A stretch of 64,000 nucleotides of DNA. It comes from Chthoniobacterales bacterium (lineage in GTDB: Bacteria > Verrucomicrobiota > Verrucomicrobiia > Chthoniobacterales > UBA6821). Position numbers and translations under genes: made by a program. The stretch spans positions 1-64,000 of the forward strand of contig JAIEQL010000001.1 in the NCBI GenBank assembly GCA_019747735.1, given 5' to 3'. Shown in pieces: positions 7,428 through 15,776 of the stretch. Position 1 is the stretch's first letter. Each line of letters starts with the position of its first letter. The notes under the pieces are model-generated. The model saw only the letters and a program-made list of their open reading frames with translations, ran no database searches and was not told the DNA's origin.

Positions 7428-8492
7428 ATGTACCCAATAGATTCCTTTCAATTTCATCCCATCACACCAGAAATTCTCAAGCTCATTGCAGAATTAGATG
7501 AGTTCAAAGGACGCTGGCAAGCCGTAGCGCATCTGGCGCCCGAAAGGCTTAAGTCCTTAAGAAAAGTGGCCACCATTGAAAGCATCGGCTCTTCCACACG
7601 TATCGAAGGAGCTCGCTTAACGGATGATCAAGTAGAAGAAATGCTTTCAGGGCTTTCTTCCAAATCTTTTGCCAATCGAGATGAACAAGAAGTAGCGGGC
7701 TATGCGGATGCCATGGAGGCGATTTTTAGTTATTACGGTGAAATGGAAATAACGGAAAATTACCTCAAACAGCTCCATGGTCTGCTCTTAAAATACAGCA
7801 CGAAGGACGAAGAGCATCGGGGAGATTACAAAAAAATTGAGAATCATGTAGAGGCCTTTGGCCCTGAGGGCAAGAGTCTTGGCGTTGTTTTTCAAACAGC
7901 AACTCCTTTTGAAACTCCTTTTGCGATGCAGTCACTTGTTGATTGGTATCGTGTCAGTCTTTTGGAAGAAAAAAATCATCCCTTGATTTTAATTGGGATG
8001 TTTATTGTTACTTTCCTGGCCATTCATCCTTTTAAAGATGGCAATGGACGACTCTCTCGTATTCTTGCAACCCTGTTGCTTTTGAGAGCTGGTTATGACT
8101 ATGTTCCCTACAGCTCGATGGAAAGCATCATCGAAGCCAATAAGGATAGTTATTATGTGGCACTTCGCCGCACTCAGCAAACATTGCGAGCATCTCAGCA
8201 GCTGTGGGAGCCATGGATGCTCTATTTTTTAAGAACCATGCTCCATCAAAAAAATAACCTTGCGGCTAAAATCCAAGAAGAACAAGCCCTGCAGGCCACT
8301 CTTGCACCGCTTTCCAAGAGCATCCTTGAGTGGGTAAAAATCCATAAGACTGCCACAGTTAAAGAGCTGGAAGGAGCCACTAAAGCCAATCGCAACACGA
8401 TCAAAGCTCACCTCAAGCAGCTCCTACAACGAAACTATCTAATAACCCGTGGTCAAGGAAAGGGAACGCATTACGCCATCTCAAACTGCTGA
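7428..8492 (+). CDS. Fic-domain protein (class II, self-inhibited) with C-terminal winged helix
   Basis: Predicted to transfer AMP, or another nucleotide moiety, from ATP to a hydroxyl of a target protein. The 354-residue protein holds an N-terminal Fic-N-like region with the inhibitory motif [S/T]xxxE[G/N] as S56-TRI-E60-G61. The complete catalytic loop HPFKDGNGRLSR is at residues 201-212. A C-terminal winged-helix domain (LSKSILEWVKIHKTATVKELEGATKANRNTIK and on) ends the protein. This three-part layout is that of common bacterial Fic proteins acting on their own cell's targets, not of secreted effectors. The last 22 bp overlap the 3' end of the convergent CesT-like gene. The start ATG lies in CGTCCTTTATG, without a Shine-Dalgarno sequence. 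Confidence 0.93.
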   Translation: MYPIDSFQFHPITPEILKLIAELDEFKGRWQAVAHLAPERLKSLRKVATIESIGSSTRIEGARLTDDQVEEMLSGLSSKSFANRDEQEVAGYADAMEAIFSYYGEMEITENYLKQLHGLLLKYSTKDEEHRGDYKKIENHVEAFGPEGKSLGVVFQTATPFETPFAMQSLVDWYRVSLLEEKNHPLILIGMFIVTFLAIHPFKDGNGRLSRILATLLLLRAGYDYVPYSSMESIIEANKDSYYVALRRTQQTLRASQQLWEPWMLYFLRTMLHQKNNLAAKIQEEQALQATLAPLSKSILEWVKIHKTATVKELEGATKANRNTIKAHLKQLLQRNYLITRGQGKGTHYAISNC

Positions 8493-8968
8493 AGAATAGG
8501 TGGCGAAGCAGCAGTTTCTTCGTTGTTTTCCAGCGGCGTTGAATTTTTTTCATCTTCAGAGAGGTAGGTATCCTCAGAAAGAATTTTTTTCCACTCCTGA
8601 GTGACTTCCACAAATTGCTCCACACAATGAAGAAACTCAATTTCTGTCAAACTGGTCACAGGAGCCTGATAAGCAAGGTAAACCTCCTGTACTTCAGAGC
8701 GCACACTCAAGGTGGCTCCAGCTGTTTTTTTCCAAAGAAAATTGGCTTCAGCAATCTTTTTTAAAAGAGCAATTTCTTGTGGGAGCTGATAGGTCCCTAT
8801 GTTGGAAAAAAGCTCTACACATTTGCGTTCTTCATTAAAATCAATCGTGATGATAGGGCCACCTTCCACTTCTAGATTCAGCTGCATAGAAGGAATCGGG
8901 TCGGGAAAGGGGGGCAGATGACAGCTCTCCCGGAGTGCTTCTAATAAATCGAGATACAGAGATGACAT
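8471..8968 (-). CDS. CesT/SycE-family type III secretion chaperone-like protein
   Basis: The 165-residue acidic protein has the order of elements expected of class I type III chaperones. It has an N-terminal helix ending LLEALRESCHLPPFPDP, and a beta hairpin MQLNLEVEGGPIITIDFNEE. These are followed by LFSNIGTYQLPQEIALLKKIAEANFLWKKTAGATLSVR, where ANFLW..T.GATL is the family core. A strand EVYLAYQAPV and a final amphipathic helix LHCVEQFVEVTQEWKKIL complete the fold. A low-complexity acidic tail of about 35 residues follows. Such chaperones bind the N-terminal part of an effector and keep it secretion-competent. No effector or secretion-apparatus gene is adjacent; the convergent neighbour is Fic. 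The family call is by pattern recognition. Confidence 0.72.
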   Translation of the reverse strand: MSSLYLDLLEALRESCHLPPFPDPIPSMQLNLEVEGGPIITIDFNEERKCVELFSNIGTYQLPQEIALLKKIAEANFLWKKTAGATLSVRSEVQEVYLAYQAPVTSLTEIEFLHCVEQFVEVTQEWKKILSEDTYLSEDEKNSTPLENNEETAASPPILQQFEMA

Positions 8969-8975
8969 GGTGGAC

Positions 8976-9080
8976 TACAGGTAATGAGTAAAGAGTGAAG
9001 GGTAATGAGTAATGGGTAAAGAGTGAAAATGAGATTGAAATTTTCGATTTTTATTTTCTACAGCCTATAGTCTACAGCCT
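8976..9080. repeat. Two blocks of degenerate heptanucleotide repeats
   Basis: Bases 8976-9034 read in a 7-bp register with words GGTAATG, AGTAAAG, AGTGAAG, GGTAATG, AGTAATG, GGTAAAG, AGTGAAA. Bases 9058-9080 repeat CTACAGC/CTATAGT. No gene is seen in the remaining gap up to 9336. Confidence 0.7.
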
Positions 9081-9336
9081 TGTAACGTAGCAAGCTTGGT
9101 CATCAAACAAAAATTGAAAAATATTTCTAAAAGCTGTATCCACGCGAACAAGCCCTAGCCCTAGTTCTGCAGTTGCGAATGGCGATCTTTCGTAATACCT
9201 TGGCCATTCATCTTTTCAAATCACTTATGCATGAAACATACACCTCATGCTTTTAAAAAACACCTTCAGACCAAGTCCTTACAAAATATCATCCATCTCA
9301 ACTGCGGAACTCGGGCTAGTTAAATTCTTTCTTCTT

Positions 9337-9945
9337 ATGAAAAAAAATGCGTTCACTCTTTTGGAGCTCCTCATAGTTATCTCCATCATTGCTATTCTAG
9401 TATCGCTGGCGTTGCCTCATCTTTCTTCTGCTTTACTCAAAGGAGAAATGCTACAGACACTGAGCAATGAGCGGCAACTTTATTTGGCAACACAAGCGAT
9501 GGCTATCGATGCAAACACCTCGGGAACGCCTAATCTTGGCTGGCCTGGTGATATGGCCTCTCCAAGCTTTGAGGCTTGGGCTTCGGCGCTTTGTCATGGT
9601 TATTTATCAGTGAGTGACTTTTGTAAACTTTGTTCTGCTCCTGGTGTTGTTCTGCCTGTAGATAAAATTCCTAGTACCGCTCATGAAATAGCGCTCACCC
9701 TTTATCCACTTCAAGAGAGCAGTGACGCTAACGACATTTTTCTCATCACACGCAACGCAACTCTACAGGGAAGTGGTACCAATCTCTCTATCGGCTTCGA
9801 TGCCAAAACAAAGCCCTATGGCAACAAAGGGTGTGTCCTGATTCGCCGTGGAGGGGATGCTGTTTCGCTCTTGCCCAATCAAGCTACCAACAATCCTCGT
9901 GCTCTTGGTTCACTGGGGGCGAGTGCGGCTACTCCGTTACAGTAA
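9337..9945 (+). CDS. Type IV pilin-like / type II secretion pseudopilin (prepilin-type N-terminus)
   Basis: The 202-residue protein has the class III prepilin signal MKKNAFTLLELLIVISIIAI: a short charged leader, then F-T-L-L-E with the Glu at mature position 5 and a hydrophobic helix. A PilD-type peptidase would cleave before the Phe and methylate it. The C-terminal globular part resembles the single-copy G-type pseudopilins common in Verrucomicrobiota and Lentisphaerota. It contains GWPGDMASPSFEAW and cysteines near 97-108 that may form a disulfide. The start is taken at ATG 9337, where the leader begins; a longer frame from 9247 would spoil the signal. It stands alone. Confidence 0.85.
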   Translation: MKKNAFTLLELLIVISIIAILVSLALPHLSSALLKGEMLQTLSNERQLYLATQAMAIDANTSGTPNLGWPGDMASPSFEAWASALCHGYLSVSDFCKLCSAPGVVLPVDKIPSTAHEIALTLYPLQESSDANDIFLITRNATLQGSGTNLSIGFDAKTKPYGNKGCVLIRRGGDAVSLLPNQATNNPRALGSLGASAATPLQ

Positions 9946-10117
9946 GAGCTGTGAAAAGTCTGAGTAAAGTGTGTTGGGAGGGCTAGAGCTGTCATCAATT
10001 GAGCCACATTTAGTATCATCAAGAAGAAACAATGTGTATTTTCAACGCTTTAATCCACTATACTTTTTAATTGATGACGCGCCTTAGTTTTCAAGCAGTA
10101 GTATTTCAACAGCCGCT

Positions 10118-12883
10118 ATGAAATCTCCTCTCTTCTTGGACTGGAACACTCCCTGGCTTCCGCGCCTAGCAGAAAAACTCCTCACCTCATGGGCTCTCGA
10201 GAGAAAAAAACCGTGTGGAGATCTTGCAGAAACGATCGTCATTCTCCCTGGCAGGCGAGCTGGAAGAAGGCTTTTAGCGCTTTTAGCGCTTCAAGCAGCA
10301 TCACAACAGATCGTGCTTCTCCCTCCACGCATAGTGACTCTTCGAGAAGCGATTCCCTTTCTTTTGCCTCTTAAAGAAAAATCTTGGAGTGAGGCTGGAG
10401 CTCTTGCCTGCCATCTTGCATGGTCAGAAGCGGTAAAAAAGCTGACCGAAGAAGAGTGGGCGGCACTCCAACCGGATACTTCTTTTGAAAAAAAAGAAAC
10501 TCATTTTGTAAGCTTGATAGAACAACTAGCAGAACATTTGGGAATGCAGGGCCTTTCCTTTAGCAAGCTGCTGGCCTGCATTGGAGCGCTTTATCCCGAA
10601 TCAGCCGACCGCGAAGAAGCTCGCTGGCGAACATTGGTAGCCGTTCAAAAAAAATATCAATCAACTCTTCATGCTTGGGGACTCATGGATCCTCATGATG
10701 CTTTAGAACGCCATCTCCTGGAGGGAGAGTTTGATCATTCTTATCGTGTGCTTGTGGCAGGAGTGATCGATGCACCTGATTGCTTTGCTCCTTTTTTTGA
10801 AAAAGTGGCACCTTCCCTTTTTATCATTGCTCCCCAAGATCACGCTGCTGGATTTGATGCTCATGGAACATTGCTGCCTGCCTACTGGCTTGCTCATCCT
10901 CCCTGCCTCAAAAAAAATCAGCTCCTTCCCTGTCATTACAACGAAGATCAAGCAGAGGAACTCTTAAAACTCCTTCATTCCTGCAAAAGCCCTCCCTCAG
11001 GATTCGTGACGATCGTTGCCCAAGCAGAAGCTCTCCCAACGTTGCGAGATCGTTTGGCTTTATCCGCAGAAAAAAAAGAAGAATCTTTTCAACTCCATTG
11101 GGGAGGTGGTCTTCCTTTTTATCATGGGCGACTTTACCAATTACTAAAAGCAACAGCAGAGTTTATCGATTGCAAAGACTCTCAAGGTCCTTCTTATGAA
11201 GCGATCGGGGCATTGCTGCGTCATCCCGATATTGGTCGTCACTGCTGGGAAGTGGAACATCTTCTTAAAAAGCTAGATGACTATGCTCAAGAGCATCCTT
11301 CTTCTGTGCTACAAGACAAAAGCTTTCGACCATTTCTCGAGCTTGAAAAAATCATAGCCCTTCCCTCCTCCCCAGGAACACTGGCCAGTTGTGTGACTGA
11401 ATTAAGAGACTTTTTGTGGCGCATCTTTGGAGATGAAAGTGTTTCTGGCAGCACTTCGGAAGGGCATTACTTGTTAGGATGTTTAAAAAAAATACTGGAG
11501 CAATTGGAGGCACTTGAAGAGCTCTCGGAAAAGATGTCCCGTTTATGGAGTATAGCGGAAGTCATCACCCTTCTCTTGAAAGTGATGGCCTTCGAAGCGA
11601 TCCCTGAGCGAGAAGAACCCGAGGCTCTCGAGTGTGTTGGTTGGTTAGAACTGATGGCTGATGATGCCCCCTGTGCCATTGTGACTTCTTGTCATGAAGG
11701 ATTTTTGCCACGCTCTGCTCAAAAACATCCCTTGCTTCCAGAACGCCTCTGTAAGGCCTTTAAGCTAGGAGATAGTGCTACGTTACTAGCACGCGATCTC
11801 TATTTACTTCATCTTATTAACAGCTCCCGAGAACTGAAGATCATCGCTCCTTGCACCAATGCACGAGGGGAATTTGTACGACCAAGTCGTCTTTTGACCT
11901 TGGGATGCTCTCAACAAGAGCTTTCTGAGAGGGTTCTTACGTTATTACACCCTCCTGGAAAAAAAGAAAAAAACCTCACAACAACGTCATCGACATTACA
12001 AGCTCGTCTCATTGGGAAGGAGCCAATAGAACGTGTGACTGTTACTGGACTTCGCACTTATCTCGCATCGCCGCGATTATTTTATTTGAAGCATGTTTTA
12101 AAACTCAAAGAAATACCTCCAGCGCCTCTAGAAATGACCCCAAGCCACTTTGGGACGCTGCTGCATGGGGTCTTGGGAGCATTTGGAAAAGATTTCTCTA
12201 TGGCCGATGCAGTAGAGGTCAAGCTCCTTGCCGCTTGGCTAAGAAAAAAACTTTTTTCCATGGCGGCTCTTCATCTTGGTCCCGTCCTTTCCCCTCTTAT
12301 CCTACTACAACTTGAGGAGGCCTCTAAAACTCTTGTAGGCTTTGCTAAACTCCAAGCGGCTCACCGTCGCGCTGGATGGAAAATCATCGCAACAGAAAAT
12401 GTGCTGGAGGAAAAAATAACCTTAGCCGATGGACGTAGTCTCTTTTTGCAAGGACGTGTCGATCGCATCGATTGGCATCCGATCAAACAGCGTTGGTTGC
12501 TCATCGATTATAAAACTTCCAACCAACAACAATGGAAACGCGCAAATCCTGATGCCGAGCATTATCAGAAAAAAGGAGAGACCATTGTGTGGCACGATCT
12601 TCAATTGCCCCTTTATTTAAAACTCGCCCCTTACTCCGAAAGCCTCCAAAAATCAGGATTACCAGTTCCTACACCCGACAATACGGACCTTGTATTTTGC
12701 CAGCTTCCTTTGGAATACGAGCAAGCACGCTTTAGTTCTTTTTTTAGCCAGACTATGATTTTGCCCGCTTGGAAAGAGGCAGAGCAACTTTTGACGCGCA
12801 TTCTCGATCACGATTTTGAAGAAATAGGAACCATAGATGCGGCTCGCATGCCGACTTTTGCGGCGCTGTGTGGGATTGTTTAA
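10118..12883 (+). CDS. AddB-like PD-(D/E)XK nuclease / inactive helicase-fold protein
   Basis: The 921-residue protein resembles the AddB subunit of AddAB-type recombination nucleases, which process double-strand DNA ends. The N-terminal region (VILPGRRAGRRLLALLAL, about residues 41-58) sits where AddB has a Walker-like loop but lacks the GK[ST] of an active ATPase. Near the C-terminus the nuclease core is visible: GRVDRIDWHP, then WLLIDYKTSNQQ, the D-(x)n-DxK pattern of the RecB nuclease family. The distal cysteines of the AddB iron-sulfur cluster are not obvious to me. No AddA/RecB partner is adjacent. The stop overlaps the convergent zinc-ribbon gene by 4 bp. Confidence 0.75.
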   Translation: MKSPLFLDWNTPWLPRLAEKLLTSWALERKKPCGDLAETIVILPGRRAGRRLLALLALQAASQQIVLLPPRIVTLREAIPFLLPLKEKSWSEAGALACHLAWSEAVKKLTEEEWAALQPDTSFEKKETHFVSLIEQLAEHLGMQGLSFSKLLACIGALYPESADREEARWRTLVAVQKKYQSTLHAWGLMDPHDALERHLLEGEFDHSYRVLVAGVIDAPDCFAPFFEKVAPSLFIIAPQDHAAGFDAHGTLLPAYWLAHPPCLKKNQLLPCHYNEDQAEELLKLLHSCKSPPSGFVTIVAQAEALPTLRDRLALSAEKKEESFQLHWGGGLPFYHGRLYQLLKATAEFIDCKDSQGPSYEAIGALLRHPDIGRHCWEVEHLLKKLDDYAQEHPSSVLQDKSFRPFLELEKIIALPSSPGTLASCVTELRDFLWRIFGDESVSGSTSEGHYLLGCLKKILEQLEALEELSEKMSRLWSIAEVITLLLKVMAFEAIPEREEPEALECVGWLELMADDAPCAIVTSCHEGFLPRSAQKHPLLPERLCKAFKLGDSATLLARDLYLLHLINSSRELKIIAPCTNARGEFVRPSRLLTLGCSQQELSERVLTLLHPPGKKEKNLTTTSSTLQARLIGKEPIERVTVTGLRTYLASPRLFYLKHVLKLKEIPPAPLEMTPSHFGTLLHGVLGAFGKDFSMADAVEVKLLAAWLRKKLFSMAALHLGPVLSPLILLQLEEASKTLVGFAKLQAAHRRAGWKIIATENVLEEKITLADGRSLFLQGRVDRIDWHPIKQRWLLIDYKTSNQQQWKRANPDAEHYQKKGETIVWHDLQLPLYLKLAPYSESLQKSGLPVPTPDNTDLVFCQLPLEYEQARFSSFFSQTMILPAWKEAEQLLTRILDHDFEEIGTIDAARMPTFAALCGIV

Positions 12884-13584
12884 TCTTCCTCCGTAAAAAG
12901 AATCCTGCCGCACTGGGGGCAGTTGAGCATCTCTTTTTCTGCTTTGGCCGTCAGTATTGTTTGTGCCGTTACTTTCATATGGCATCCGGTACAAACTCCA
13001 TGTTCGATAGGAACAACGGCGGTACCTCTGCTCTTAAAGAGACGTTCATAATGTTCCAGCAACTCTTCTTCAATGGGCATGGAAAGAGAGGTGCGTTGAT
13101 CGAGAAGCTCTTTTTTTCTTGCTTCTAGGTTAATGCGTCTTCCTTCGAGTGTCCCCAGAATAGCATTGACCCTCTTTTGCTCAATGGCATTAATTTCTTG
13201 AGCTCGCTCCCTCTCCGGCAAGAGCGCTTCCCCTTCTTCCATCAACTTTAACTGACGTTCTTCAAGCGTGCTAATGACTTGTTCTGCTGTCGCAATCTCA
13301 TGGAGAAAGGCAGTATACTCTTCATTCTTACGTGTCGCGAGTTGCTGCGTGCGGTAACGGGCGATCTGTTCTTTTTTAGAGAGAATTTCTAGCTCCAATT
13401 TTTTGATCTCTTTTTCAAATTCTTGAGCACGAGCTTGGACCGCCAGCAGAAGCTTAGCTGCCTTTTCTAAAGCAGCTTCACACGCTTTTTTCTCCTCAGG
13501 AAGCCCGCAAAGAGCTTGGGTGATCTCGCAAACTTGTTGATCTGTATGTTGGAGGATGAGGAGTTGTTCGATGGGTAAAAGCAT
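12880..13584 (-). CDS. Coiled-coil protein with C4-type zinc ribbon (CT398/CdsZ-like family)
   Basis: The 234-residue protein has a long coiled coil over about residues 20-165, rich in Glu/Lys/Ala heptads. A zinc ribbon follows, with CTGC (about residues 199-202) and CPQC (about 222-225) as the four ligands. This is the architecture of the zf-RING_7 family widespread in bacteria. In Chlamydia the homologue CT398 has been linked to type III secretion and RpoN interactions, but the general function is unsettled and nothing in this locus decides it. It is convergent with the nuclease gene and starts just outside the repeat-rich gap 13585-14147. Confidence 0.8.
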   Translation of the reverse strand: MLLPIEQLLILQHTDQQVCEITQALCGLPEEKKACEAALEKAAKLLLAVQARAQEFEKEIKKLELEILSKKEQIARYRTQQLATRKNEEYTAFLHEIATAEQVISTLEERQLKLMEEGEALLPERERAQEINAIEQKRVNAILGTLEGRRINLEARKKELLDQRTSLSMPIEEELLEHYERLFKSRGTAVVPIEHGVCTGCHMKVTAQTILTAKAEKEMLNCPQCGRILFTEED

Positions 13585-13625
13585 AAAAAGAATCTTTCTA
13601 CGTGCTAGTGCTGAAGCGCAGAGCT

Positions 13626-13660
13626 GCGCATTTTGATCAGACTCTTGGACTCTATAACAG
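13626..13660. repeat. Dispersed repeat shared with 33189-33223
   Basis: GCGCATTTTGATCAGACTCT is exact at both places and is followed by a similar CTATAACAG. Here it precedes element A; at 33189 it follows an A-related sequence. Apart from this and element A, the 13585-14147 gap shows no supportable gene; a 176-codon frame crossing the repeats is not believable. Confidence 0.75.
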
Positions 13661-13685
13661 TTTATTGTTTGAAAATCGTTACTTA

Positions 13686-13825
13686 GAGGGTGTCTTGAAA
13701 AGACTAAAATTGCGCATTACGGCGTCGCTCCAGTGCTCGCGTCCTCGAGTATGTCCCTATACACTGCGGGTCTGTGCGCTTCGCTCCTGGTACTGCATCA
13801 ATTTTATTCATTTTCAAGAAACCCT
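13686..13825. repeat. Repeat element A, complete copy (140 bp, terminal inverted repeats)
   Basis: It begins GAGGGTGTCTTGAAAA and ends TTTTCAAGAAACCCTC, with one mismatch between the ends. It is flanked by TTA on both sides, a possible target duplication. It is nearly identical, in reverse orientation, to 35545-35685. No coding capacity is seen. Confidence 0.85.
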
Positions 13826-14147
13826 CTTAGGGCTAGAAAAAAACTTGCTGCGCTTTCTCAACTCGCTGATAAATCTCTCGCACTTTTTTTTCTTTGTTTC
13901 TTCTTCCACCATCGCACTCACGCGTACAGGTGCGACCACTAGCAGCAAGAGTAAGAGATTTTTCATGATTTTTTATGATAAAATGATTCGCAGGGATAAA
14001 AAGAGTGAAGCAATAAAAGTTGATTCGCCTTATCATCTTCTATCGCTTTTATCCCTGTTGATTAATCTTGTTTCTCGCTCAAAAAAAGGTTTGATCGCTG
14101 TGACGCCAAAACAACCATCGAAACAATTTTAATCTCGGTTAAAACCC

Positions 14148-15164
14148 ATGGGCAAAAAACAAAACCATCAAGAGCTGCCTCAACAAGAGCAAAAAATCAT
14201 TCTTACTCCTCATGACCGTTTTTTTAGAAGAGTCATGAAGAACCCTTTGGCTGCTCAAGAGTTTATTCAAACTCATTTTCCTCACAGTATCGCAGCCCTG
14301 ATTGACTCGGGCTCTCTCCAGCTTACTGACAGCAGTTTTATTGATAAGAATTTTCAGGAGCAACGATCGGATATCCTCTACAAAGCTCTATTTAAAGGCA
14401 TTCCAGGGTATATTTATGTGCTGATCGAACATCAAAGAAAGGCAGATCCCTTAATGCCTATACGAATGTTGGAATACATTCTTCAGATTTGTCGAAAAGA
14501 GCTTGCTAATAAAAAAGACCACAAAAACTCTCAACTCCCTTTGATTTATCCATGTGTCATTCACAACGGAGAAAAGCCTTATTGTTACACGACAGATATT
14601 TTTGAAATGTTTCAAGATCCAACTATTGCCCGTGAGATTTTTTTAAAACCATTCACGCTCATCGATCTTCCAAGTATCCCAGATGATGATTTGAAAAAGA
14701 AACCTCTTGTGGGAATGTTAGAAATGCACCTCAAGTATGCTGGTGCACGCGATACACTTGGTTTCATCAAGAAAATTGTTGATCTTCTTCATCAATTGGA
14801 ATCCATGAATCAGATTGATATCATCCAAGCAGGAGCCTACTATCTCTTTCAAACGAGCAAAGATGGGACGTCCCGCCACGATATTTTAGAAGAATTTAAA
14901 AAACATTTAAACCCACCAACTCAATCAGAAATTATGACCATCGCCGAAGCATTCGTTGAAGAGGGAGTTAAAAAAGGACGTCAGGAAGGACGCCAGGAAG
15001 GATTTCGCTCCTTGCTCATTAAACAACTCAATTGTCGCTTTCCTAATCAAGTTAGACAAGAGCATCTACGCATGATTGAAGAGGCTGAGAGCGATAAGCT
15101 TTTTTACTGGGGTGAAAACTTGATGAAAGCAACAACTATTGAAGAGGTCTTTAGTTGTTTTTAA
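14148..15164 (+). CDS. Rpn family recombination-promoting nuclease / putative transposase (PD-(D/E)XK)
   Basis: The 338-residue protein belongs to the YhgA-like (Transposase_31) family. The N-terminus PHDRFFRRVMKNPLAAQEFIQTHFP is the family opening. The nuclease residues fall as D75 in RSDILYK and E94-H-Q96 in VLIEHQ, followed by MPIRMLEYI. The C-terminal part carries VEEGVKKGRQEGRQEG, the repetitive basic-acidic helix common in these proteins. E. coli Rpn proteins are DNA endonucleases that raise RecA-independent recombination; the name transposase is historical. The gene is intact and starts 15 bp past the end of the repeat-rich gap. No terminal repeats bracket it. Confidence 0.88.
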   Translation: MGKKQNHQELPQQEQKIILTPHDRFFRRVMKNPLAAQEFIQTHFPHSIAALIDSGSLQLTDSSFIDKNFQEQRSDILYKALFKGIPGYIYVLIEHQRKADPLMPIRMLEYILQICRKELANKKDHKNSQLPLIYPCVIHNGEKPYCYTTDIFEMFQDPTIAREIFLKPFTLIDLPSIPDDDLKKKPLVGMLEMHLKYAGARDTLGFIKKIVDLLHQLESMNQIDIIQAGAYYLFQTSKDGTSRHDILEEFKKHLNPPTQSEIMTIAEAFVEEGVKKGRQEGRQEGFRSLLIKQLNCRFPNQVRQEHLRMIEEAESDKLFYWGENLMKATTIEEVFSCF

Positions 15165-15230
15165 GCTAATACTGCTGGGTACGATAGGGTCAGCTGGCGC
15201 GGTTTTTGTCTACCTTAACAAACAGAACCC

Positions 15231-15776
15231 CTATCTTTTATCTACCATCTTCCTATCTGTTGCTGTGAACGGATACGGTCTTTGCTGCTCATCAAAAAAA
15301 AGGGCCATGAGGTGCTTATCGTAAAAGCGTCCCTCCCATTTTAAAGAGCGTGGTTCTGTTCCATAAATATTAAATCCATGACGCTGATATAACCGAATGG
15401 CCGTGCTGTTAGTGCTAACAACATCAAGATGAAGTTGAAGGACATAATTTTTGGCATGAGCAATAAGAGTTTTCATTAAGGCGTCACCAATACCACGTCG
15501 TTGATAGGGTGCATTCACTCCAATACCAAAGAGGATGCCACGATGGACTTCTTTAATGGGTTCTAATCTTAAAAAACCGATACTGCCGACTAGTTGCTCA
15601 TCACAAAAAGCTGCATAAAAGATATGTTTGTTGAACCACTCTTGAAGCATAGTCTCAGAAAGGCGCATCTCTTCTTCCAGTGAGGAAGAAAAAGCGAGAG
15701 GAAAATGAGTCAATGACTCCATGCGTTGTTTCTTCCAAGCCAACCAATCTTCTTGATGCAGTAGTCGAATGTTCAC
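15231..15776 (-). CDS. GNAT-family N-acetyltransferase
   Basis: The 181-residue protein is a probable acetyl-CoA-dependent transferase acting on an unidentified amine. The fold's acetyl-CoA loop is visible in APYQRRGIGDALMKTLIAHA (R/Q-x-x-G-x-G/A), with the preceding strand ILFGIGVN and the following LHLDVVSTNSTAIRLYQRHGF, typical of motif B. It starts with GTG and overlaps the stop of the upstream membrane-protein gene by 4 bp, so the two are translationally coupled. The last residues reach within 67 bp of the convergent Rpn gene. Confidence 0.85.
   Translation of the reverse strand: MNIRLLHQEDWLAWKKQRMESLTHFPLAFSSSLEEEMRLSETMLQEWFNKHIFYAAFCDEQLVGSIGFLRLEPIKEVHRGILFGIGVNAPYQRRGIGDALMKTLIAHAKNYVLQLHLDVVSTNSTAIRLYQRHGFNIYGTEPRSLKWEGRFYDKHLMALFFDEQQRPYPFTATDRKMVDKR

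Noticed and set aside
9190..9230. Possible Fic remnant: GGCCATTCATCTTTT resembling the Fic catalytic-loop codons
   Set aside because: Only about 15 bp match the intact fic gene with one change and no surrounding homology; too short to support a pseudogene.
9991..10078. 10-bp inverted repeat GTCATCAATT/AATTGATGAC
   Set aside because: Short arms 68 bp apart in A/T-rich DNA and no second copy noticed; chance is adequate.
12880..13584. Zinc-ribbon coiled-coil protein as evidence of a type III system
   Set aside because: The family is widespread in bacteria without type III secretion; only the Chlamydia member has such a link, so it does not add proof.
13602..14132. 176-codon open frame across the repeats before the Rpn gene
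   Set aside because: It runs through repeat A and the shared 20-mer, has no family resemblance and no normal start; open by chance.
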